A stretch of DNA of 64,000 nt, from assembly GCF_900200035.1 (NCBI RefSeq), contig NZ_FZTC01000015.1:248001-312000 (forward strand), in the 5' to 3' direction. The stretch's first letter is position 1; each line of letters begins with the position of its first letter. The translations under genes were made by a program, and so were the position numbers. Source of the stretch: Klebsiella grimontii (GTDB taxonomy: Bacteria; Pseudomonadota; Gammaproteobacteria; Enterobacterales; Enterobacteriaceae). Positions 57,361 through 64,000 of this stretch are shown here, one piece after another. The notes under the pieces were generated by a model. It saw only the letters and a list, made by a program, of their open reading frames with translations. It was not told the origin of the DNA and did not search any database.

Positions 57361-59262
57361 ATGAGTTATCAGGTCTTAGCCCGTAAATGGCGCCCACAAA
57401 CCTTTGCTGACGTCGTCGGCCAGGAACATGTGCTGACCGCACTGGCGAACGGCTTGTCGTTAGGGCGCATTCATCACGCATATCTTTTTTCCGGCACCCG
57501 CGGCGTGGGTAAAACCTCTATCGCGCGCCTGTTGGCAAAAGGATTAAACTGCGAAACCGGCATCACCGCCACGCCTTGCGGCGTCTGCGATAACTGCCGT
57601 GAAATAGAACAGGGGCGCTTTGTCGATCTGATAGAGATCGATGCCGCCTCGCGTACCAAAGTCGAAGATACCCGCGATCTGCTGGATAACGTCCAGTACG
57701 CGCCGGCCCGCGGCCGCTTCAAGGTCTATTTGATCGATGAAGTTCATATGCTCTCGCGCCACAGCTTCAACGCGTTGTTAAAAACGCTGGAGGAGCCGCC
57801 GGCGCACGTTAAATTTCTGCTGGCGACGACCGATCCGCAGAAGCTGCCGGTAACGATTCTTTCCCGCTGCCTGCAGTTCCATCTCAAGGCGCTGGACGTC
57901 GAACAGATTCGCCATCAGCTGGAGCATATTCTCGGCGCCGAGCAGATTGCTTTTGAACCGCGCGCGCTGCAGCTGCTGTCGCGCGCGGCGGACGGTAGCC
58001 TGCGCGATGCGTTAAGTCTGACCGATCAGGCCATTGCCAGCGGCGACGGTCGTCTGACGGCAGAGTCCGTTAGCGCCATGCTCGGCACCCTTGACGACGA
58101 TCAGGCGCTATCGCTGATTGAAGCGCTGGTGGCTGCCGATGGCGAGCGGGTCATGGCTGGTGTGAATGAGGCTGCCGCCCGCGGCGTGGAGTGGGAGGCC
58201 TTGTTGGTGGAGATGCAGAGCCTGCTGCACCGTATTGCGATGGTTCAGCTCTCGCCGTCGGCGCTGGGCGCGGATATGGCCGCGATTGAGCTGCGTATGC
58301 GCGAGCTGGCGCGGACGGTGCCGCCAACCGATGTTCAGCTGTACTATCAAACGCTACTGATTGGCCGTAAAGAGCTCCCGTACGCCCCGGACAGACGAAT
58401 GGGGGTCGAAATGACGCTTCTGCGTGCGCTGGCTTTCCATCCGCGTATGCCATTACCGGAACCGGAGGCGCCGCCGATGCCGGCCATTCAGGCCGCACCT
58501 GTCCAGCAGGCCGTTCCGGAATCCGCACCGCCGCCGCCGAATTTGCCGCAGACCACCAGCCAGGTGCTGGCGGCGCGCAGCCAGCTGCAGCGTAGCCAGG
58601 GAGCGCCCACCCCAAAAAAGAGTGAACCGGCAGCCGCTTCCCGCGCGCGGCCGGTGAATAACGCTGCGCTGGAACGACTGAGTTCGATTACCGAGCGCGT
58701 ACAGGCGCGTCCGGCTGCGGCTGCGCTGGAAAAAGCCCCGGCGAAAAAAGAAGCCTATCGCTGGAAATCGACGACGGTTGTTGAAACCGTAAAAGAAGAA
58801 GTGGCGACGCCGAAGGCGCTGAAAAAAGCGCTGGAGCATGAAAAAACGCCGGAACTGGCGGCGAAACTGGCAGTCGAAGCGGTCGAGCGCGATAGTTGGG
58901 CGGCGGAAGTCAGCCAGCTCGCGGTGCCAAAACTGGTGGAGCAGGTGGCCCTTAACGCCTGGAAAGAGCAGGAGGGCAATCGCGTCTGTCTGCATCTGCG
59001 TCCGAGCCAGCGTCACCTGAATTCGGCGGGCGCGCAGCAAAAGCTGGCGGAAGCGCTCGGCATTTTGTACGGTACGCCGGTTGAATTGACCATCGTGGAA
59101 GATGATAATCCCGCGATGCGCACGCCGCTTGAGTGGCGGCAGGCAATTTATGAAGAAAAGCTCGCGCAGGCGCGTGAAGCGATTATTGCGGATAATAACA
59201 TTCAGACCCTGCGTCGATTCTTCGATGCGGACCTGGATGAAGAGAGTATTCGCCCCATTTGA
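57361..59262 (+). CDS. dnaX: DNA polymerase III tau/gamma subunit DnaX
   Basis: Clamp loader subunit. Full-length tau is 633 residues (E. coli 643): AAA+ domain with Walker A GTRGVGKTS (about 45), four-Cys zinc module (CETGITATPCGVCDNC), sensor LATTDPQKLP, followed by the Pro/Ala-rich linker and domains IV-V that bind DnaB and alpha. The shorter gamma is made by -1 frameshift at the slippery sequence at 58614. Starts 91 bases after apt; ybaB and recR follow. Confidence 0.97.
   Translation: MSYQVLARKWRPQTFADVVGQEHVLTALANGLSLGRIHHAYLFSGTRGVGKTSIARLLAKGLNCETGITATPCGVCDNCREIEQGRFVDLIEIDAASRTKVEDTRDLLDNVQYAPARGRFKVYLIDEVHMLSRHSFNALLKTLEEPPAHVKFLLATTDPQKLPVTILSRCLQFHLKALDVEQIRHQLEHILGAEQIAFEPRALQLLSRAADGSLRDALSLTDQAIASGDGRLTAESVSAMLGTLDDDQALSLIEALVAADGERVMAGVNEAAARGVEWEALLVEMQSLLHRIAMVQLSPSALGADMAAIELRMRELARTVPPTDVQLYYQTLLIGRKELPYAPDRRMGVEMTLLRALAFHPRMPLPEPEAPPMPAIQAAPVQQAVPESAPPPPNLPQTTSQVLAARSQLQRSQGAPTPKKSEPAAASRARPVNNAALERLSSITERVQARPAAAALEKAPAKKEAYRWKSTTVVETVKEEVATPKALKKALEHEKTPELAAKLAVEAVERDSWAAEVSQLAVPKLVEQVALNAWKEQEGNRVCLHLRPSQRHLNSAGAQQKLAEALGILYGTPVELTIVEDDNPAMRTPLEWRQAIYEEKLAQAREAIIADNNIQTLRRFFDADLDEESIRPI
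58598..58660 (+). other. dnaX: Programmed -1 ribosomal frameshift signal in dnaX
   Basis: The slippery heptamer A-AAA-AAG is at 58614-58620 in the dnaX phase (codons 419-420). A Shine-Dalgarno-like AGGGAG lies ten bases upstream (58598-58603). A GC-rich stem-loop (outer arms ACCGG 58626-58630 / CCGGT 58651-58655) follows. After slippage the ribosome reads GAG and then TGA at 58623-58625, so gamma would end KKE at 421 residues (E. coli gamma 431). Confidence 0.93.
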
Positions 59263-59274
59263 TTGCAAGTCTGA

Positions 59275-59651
<377 letters not shown>

Positions 59652-59652
<1 letters not shown>

Positions 59653-60257
59653 TGCAGACCAGTCCGCTGTTAACGCAGCTTATGGAAGCACTGCGCTGCC
59701 TGCCGGGCGTTGGCCCGAAGTCGGCGCAGCGCATGGCGTTTACCCTGCTGCAGCGTGACCGCAGCGGCGGGATGCGCCTGGCGCAGGCGCTCACGCGCGC
59801 GATGTCGGAAATCGGCCACTGCGCCGATTGCCGCACCTTCACCGAGCAGGAGGTATGCAATATTTGCAGCAACCCTCGGCGCAAGGAAAACGGCCAGATT
59901 TGCGTGGTAGAGAGCCCAGCGGATATCTACGCTATCGAGCAGACCGGGCAGTTTTCCGGTCGCTATTTTGTGCTGATGGGCCACCTGTCGCCGCTTGACG
60001 GGATTGGGCCGGATGACATCGGGCTCGATCGTCTGGAGCAGCGTCTGCGTGACGAATCAATGCAGGAAGTGATCCTTGCGACCAACCCAACGGTGGAAGG
60101 AGAGGCGACGGCGAATTATATCGCCGAGCTCTGCGCGCAGTATGGCGTAGACGCGAGCCGTATCGCCCATGGCGTTCCGGTTGGCGGCGAGCTGGAAATG
60201 GTTGACGGCACAACGCTGTCCCACTCTCTCGCCGGGCGGCATAAGATTCGTTTTTAA
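59652..60257 (+). CDS. recR: Recombination mediator RecR
   Basis: Part of RecFOR, helps RecA load on SSB-coated gaps, 201 residues as in E. coli. Helix-hairpin-helix ([13 protein letters not shown], about 17-29), Cys4 zinc finger ([19 protein letters not shown], about 57-75), Toprim domain ([19 protein letters not shown] ... about 80-175) and C-terminal Walker-B-like. Translationally coupled to ybaB. A CGGAGGC/GCCTCCG hairpin after the stop overlaps the htpG promoter region. Confidence 0.98.
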
Positions 60258-60286
60258 TCAAACGGAGGCGCTTTTCGGGGCCTCCG

Positions 60287-60315
60287 CTTGAAAACCTCTC
60301 CCTCTGTCCCCATCT
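60287..60315 (+). promoter_or_regulatory. Sigma32 heat-shock promoter of htpG
   Basis: CTTGAAA (60287-60293) and CCCCATCT (60308-60315) are separated by 14 bases, a near-perfect match to the sigma32 consensus CTTGAA-N14-CCCCAT. Start point is expected near 60322, about 47 bases before the htpG ATG. Confidence 0.93.
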
Positions 60316-60368
60316 CACCCTCAACGGTTTTTTTACCATTAACAATGGCATTGTTGAGGTTGATTTAG

Positions 60369-62243
60369 ATGAAAGGACAAGAAACTCGTGGTTTTCAGTC
60401 AGAGGTCAAACAGCTTCTGCACCTGATGATCCATTCTCTTTACTCCAATAAAGAAATTTTCCTGCGTGAGCTGATTTCCAACGCCTCCGATGCGGCCGAC
60501 AAGCTGCGCTTCCGCGCGCTGTCCCAGCCGGATCTGTACGAAGGCGACGGCGAACTGCGCGTGCGTGTTTCATTTGATAAAGACAACCGCACCCTGACCA
60601 TCGCCGATAACGGCATCGGTATGAACCGCGATGAAGTCATCGACCATCTTGGCACCATCGCCAAGTCCGGCACCAAGGCGTTCCTTGAGTCCATGGGCTC
60701 TGACCAGGCGAAAGACAGCCAGCTGATTGGCCAGTTCGGCGTAGGTTTCTACTCGGCGTTTATTGTTGCCGATAAAGTCACCGTCCGTACCCGCGCGGCG
60801 GGCGACAGCGCCGAAAACGGCGTATTCTGGGAATCCGCTGGCGAAGGCGAATATACCGTTGCCGACATTAACAAAGCCGATCGCGGTACCGAGATCACGC
60901 TGCACCTGCGCGAAGGCGAGGATGATTTCCTCAACGACTGGCGCGTGCGTTCGATCATCAGCAAATACTCCGATCACATCGCGCTGCCGGTGGAAATTGA
61001 AAAACGCGAAGAAGTGGACGGCGAAACCGTGATCTCCTGGGAGAAAATCAACAAAGCCCAGGCGCTGTGGACGCGCAATAAGTCGGAAATCAAAGACGAC
61101 GAGTACAACGAGTTCTACAAGCATATTGCCCACGATTACAGCGATCCGCTGACCTGGAGCCACAACCGCGTTGAAGGTAAGCAGGAGTACACCAGCCTGC
61201 TGTATATCCCGTCGCAGGCGCCGTGGGATATGTGGAATCGCGATCATAAACACGGCCTGAAGCTGTACGTGCAGCGCGTCTTCATCATGGATGACGCCGA
61301 GCAGTTTATGCCCAACTATCTGCGCTTCGTCCGCGGACTGGTCGACTCCAACGATCTGCCGCTGAACGTGTCGCGTGAAATTCTCCAGGACAGCAGCGTC
61401 ACCCGCAATCTGCGCACCGCGCTGAGCAAGCGCGCCCTGCAGATGCTGGAAAAACTGGCGAAAGACGACGCGGAAAAATATCAGACCTTCTGGCAGCAGT
61501 TTGGCCTCGTGCTGAAGGAAGGCCCGGCGGAAGATCAGGCCAACCAGAAGGTCATCGCCAAACTGCTGCGCTTCGCCAGTACCCATACCGACTCCGCCGC
61601 GCAGACCGTGTCGCTGGAAGAGTACGTCTCCCGCATGAAAGAAGGGCAGGAGAAGATTTACTATATTACCGCCGACAGCTACGCCGCCGCGAAGAGCAGC
61701 CCGCATCTGGAACTGCTGCGTAAGAAAGGCATCGAAGTGCTGCTGCTTTCCGATCGCATCGACGAGTGGATGATGAGCTATCTGACCGAGTTCGACGGCA
61801 AGCCGTTCCAGTCGGTGGCGAAAGCCGATGAGTCGCTGGATAAGCTGACGGACGAAGTGGATGAAACCACCAAAGAAGCCGAGAAGGCGCTGGAGCCGTT
61901 CGTTGAGCGTGCCAAAACCCTGCTCGGCGACCGGGTGAAAGAGGTTCGTCTGACCCATCGTCTGACCGATACGCCGGCCATCGTCACCACCGACGCGGAC
62001 GAGATGAGCACTCAGATGGCGAAACTGTTTGCCGCTGCGGGCCAGGCCGCGCCGGAAGTGAAATACATCTTTGAGCTGAACCCGCTGCATCCGCTGGTAA
62101 AACGCGCGGCGGATACCCAGGATGATGCGCAGTTCGGCGAGTGGGTTGAGCTGCTGCTCGATCAGGCGCTGCTGGCCGAGCGCGGTACGCTGGAAGATCC
62201 AAACCAGTTTATCCGCCGTATGAACCAGCTGCTGGCGTCGTAA
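60369..62243 (+). CDS. htpG: Chaperone HtpG (bacterial Hsp90)
   Basis: Cytosolic ATP-dependent chaperone, 624 residues as in E. coli. GHKL ATPase domain with [17 protein letters not shown] (Asn-box), [12 protein letters not shown] and [11 protein letters not shown]; middle domain with the catalytic Arg segment [11 protein letters not shown]-terminal dimerisation domain ending LLAS. A strong sigma32 promoter upstream makes it a heat-shock gene. Located between recR and adk. Confidence 0.98.
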   Translation: MKGQETRGFQSEVKQLLHLMIHSLYSNKEIFLRELISNASDAADKLRFRALSQPDLYEGDGELRVRVSFDKDNRTLTIADNGIGMNRDEVIDHLGTIAKSGTKAFLESMGSDQAKDSQLIGQFGVGFYSAFIVADKVTVRTRAAGDSAENGVFWESAGEGEYTVADINKADRGTEITLHLREGEDDFLNDWRVRSIISKYSDHIALPVEIEKREEVDGETVISWEKINKAQALWTRNKSEIKDDEYNEFYKHIAHDYSDPLTWSHNRVEGKQEYTSLLYIPSQAPWDMWNRDHKHGLKLYVQRVFIMDDAEQFMPNYLRFVRGLVDSNDLPLNVSREILQDSSVTRNLRTALSKRALQMLEKLAKDDAEKYQTFWQQFGLVLKEGPAEDQANQKVIAKLLRFASTHTDSAAQTVSLEEYVSRMKEGQEKIYYITADSYAAAKSSPHLELLRKKGIEVLLLSDRIDEWMMSYLTEFDGKPFQSVAKADESLDKLTDEVDETTKEAEKALEPFVERAKTLLGDRVKEVRLTHRLTDTPAIVTTDADEMSTQMAKLFAAAGQAAPEVKYIFELNPLHPLVKRAADTQDDAQFGEWVELLLDQALLAERGTLEDPNQFIRRMNQLLAS

Positions 62244-62261
62244 TCTTTACCCTCACCCTAA

Positions 62262-62282
62262 CCCTCTCCCGCTGGGAGAGGG
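62262..62282. repeat. Dispersed CCCTCTCCC hairpin after htpG
   Basis: CCCTCTCCC and GGGAGAGGG form a perfect 9-bp stem with a 3-base loop, preceded by TACCCTCACCCTAA. This is the common enterobacterial intergenic hairpin motif, without a T-run. It may act in 3 prime stability rather than termination. Confidence 0.6.
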
Positions 62283-62386
62283 TATCAAACCGCACGATAC
62301 GTAAAATATCTCACCATTAACCGTTTCAGCCGCCCCGCCTTCCTTGAGCCATCCGCGTTCTGGTGGTATGGTTTAGCGTTTTTTGA

Positions 62387-63064
<678 letters not shown>

Positions 63065-63071
63065 TTCCGTT

Positions 63072-63103
63072 AGTTCTCATCCCGCAGCGGCGGGGTGAGA
63101 ACT
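63072..63103 (+). terminator. Hairpin after adk
   Basis: AGTTCTCATCCCGC pairs with GCGGGGTGAGAACT (one G-U) around an AGCG loop, 14 bp. The following T-run is interrupted (CCTCTCATTTTACCTTTTT), so it may be a weak terminator. Confidence 0.7.
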
Positions 63104-63191
63104 CCTCTCATTTTACCTTTTTCTATGATTGGTTCCGTTTAGCGCCATTTCAGCTACAATTGTCAGCGATTCAAATGGTTAAGAGGCGGTA

Positions 63192-64000
63192 ATGCATCAG
63201 ACGAAAACAGGTATCTTATTAGCCAATTTAGGCACTCCCGATGCGCCCACGCCCGACGCGGTAAAGCGCTATCTGCGACAGTTTCTCAGCGACAAGCGCG
63301 TGGTGGATACCTCCCGTCTACTGTGGTGGCCGCTGCTGCGCGGCGTGATACTGCCCCTGCGCGCCCCCAGGGTCGCTAAGCTCTATCAGTCCATCTGGAT
63401 GGAAGAAGGCTCGCCGCTGATGGTCTACAGCCAGCAGCAGCGGCAGGCGCTGGCCGCGCGGCTTGCGGATACGCCGGTGGCGCTGGGGATGAGCTATGGT
63501 TCGCCGTCGCTGGAGAGCGCGGTCGATGAACTGCTGGCGCAGGGCGTGGATCACATCGTGGTGCTACCGCTCTATCCGCAATACTCCTGCTCCACCGTGG
63601 CGGCGGTGTGGGATGAGCTGGGGCGTATTCTTGCCAAAAAGCGCGCGATCCCCGGAATCTCTTTTATTCGCGATTACGCCGATGACGTGGACTATATTCA
63701 CGCGCTGGCCGCCAGCGTGCGCGCGTCCTTTGCGGTGCACGGCGAGCCGGATTTACTGCTGCTCTCCTATCATGGGATCCCGCAGCGTTACGCGCAGCAG
63801 GGGGATACCTATCCTCAGCGCTGTCGCGATACCACCCGTGAGCTGGTTTCCGCCCTGGGTCTGCCGCATGACCGGGTGATGATGACGTTCCAGTCGCGCT
63901 TTGGTCGTGAGCCTTGGCTGACGCCCTATACCGACGAAACGCTGAAAATGCTCGGTGAGAAAGGGGTGAAGCATATCCAGGTTATCTGTCCCGGCTTTGC
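63192..64000 (+). CDS. hemH: Ferrochelatase HemH (3 prime end outside window)
   Basis: Inserts Fe(II) into protoporphyrin IX, the last step of haem synthesis. The first 269 residues are in the window, with no frame disruption, out of about 320 expected. It begins [22 protein letters not shown]; the ferrochelatase signature [12 protein letters not shown] carries the active-site His (about 195), and [15 protein letters not shown] follows. ATG 63192 follows AAGAGGCGG. The stop lies beyond 64000. Confidence 0.96.
   Translation, partial: MHQTKTGILLANLGTPDAPTPDAVKRYLRQFLSDKRVVDTSRLLWWPLLRGVILPLRAPRVAKLYQSIWMEEGSPLMVYSQQQRQALAARLADTPVALGMSYGSPSLESAVDELLAQGVDHIVVLPLYPQYSCSTVAAVWDELGRILAKKRAIPGISFIRDYADDVDYIHALAASVRASFAVHGEPDLLLLSYHGIPQRYAQQGDTYPQRCRDTTRELVSALGLPHDRVMMTFQSRFGREPWLTPYTDETLKMLGEKGVKHIQVICPGF

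Noticed and set aside
60570..62090. 506-residue minus-strand ORF opposite htpG
   Set aside because: Mirror frame of a conserved gene; His/Val/Phe-rich composition typical of antisense shadows.
63496..63879. 127-residue ORF inside hemH
   Set aside because: Out-of-frame Trp/Arg-rich reading; the true hemH frame is open from 63192 to the window edge.

Overview
The window is a continuous stretch of enterobacterial chromosome. Gene content, order and protein identity follow the Escherichia coli lon-hemH segment: lon, hupB, ppiD, ybaV, fadM, queC, ybaE, cof, decR, mdlAB, glnK-amtB, tesB, ybaY, atl, ffs, ybaA, pdeB, ylaC, maa, tomB-hha, acrAB/acrR, mscK, rsmS(ybaM), priC, ybaN, apt, dnaX, ybaB, recR, htpG, adk, hemH. 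High GC third positions, the cdsH gene beside decR, rcnRA inside the backbone and a complete galactan (gan) locus point to Klebsiella/Raoultella or a near relative rather than E. coli. No phage, insertion sequence, tRNA or CRISPR array was seen. The only RNA gene is the 4.5S SRP RNA (ffs).

Layout. 1-16.8 kb is housekeeping backbone: proteostasis (Lon, PpiD), nucleoid (HU-beta), lipid and queuosine metabolism, cysteine detoxification (CdsH with DecR), the MdlAB exporter, and the nitrogen-regulated glnK-amtB operon with NtrC-like sites and a sigma54 promoter. 16.8-20.2 kb is an insert relative to E. coli between amtB and tesB: a DUF554 membrane protein, a stand-alone UbiD-type (AroY/gallate-like) decarboxylase and a divergent LysR regulator. 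20.2-23.1 kb returns to backbone (tesB, ybaY, atl, ffs) plus one unrecognised ORF. 23.1-27.8 kb is accessory: a coupled ribbon-helix-helix plus 71-residue pair, a MocR regulator divergent from a YczE-type membrane protein, ybaA, and nickel/cobalt efflux (rcnA, rcnR) with three evenly spaced operators. pdeB (ylaB) follows.

29.7-41.0 kb is a beta-1,4-galactan utilisation locus: ATPase, binding protein, two permeases, GH53 endogalactanase, GH42 beta-galactosidase, an orphan glucose-type PTS EIIB domain, a LamB-like porin and a regulator strikingly close to LacI. Together they form a pathway: porin entry, periplasmic binding, ABC import, cytosolic hydrolysis to galactose. 41.1-43.8 kb holds the Zur-type zinc-sparing ribosomal protein pair (rpmE2-rpmJ2), a GNAT acetyltransferase and a second divergent MocR regulator.

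43.7-64 kb is backbone again: ylaC, maa, tomB-hha, the AcrAB multidrug pump with AcrR and its palindromic operator, MscK, an internally shortened Rpn-type nuclease, rsmS, priC, ybaN, apt, dnaX with its frameshift signal, ybaB-recR, heat-shock htpG, adk, and hemH, which runs off the right edge. Most annotations rest on recognition of well-known families from the translated sequence; no database search was run.
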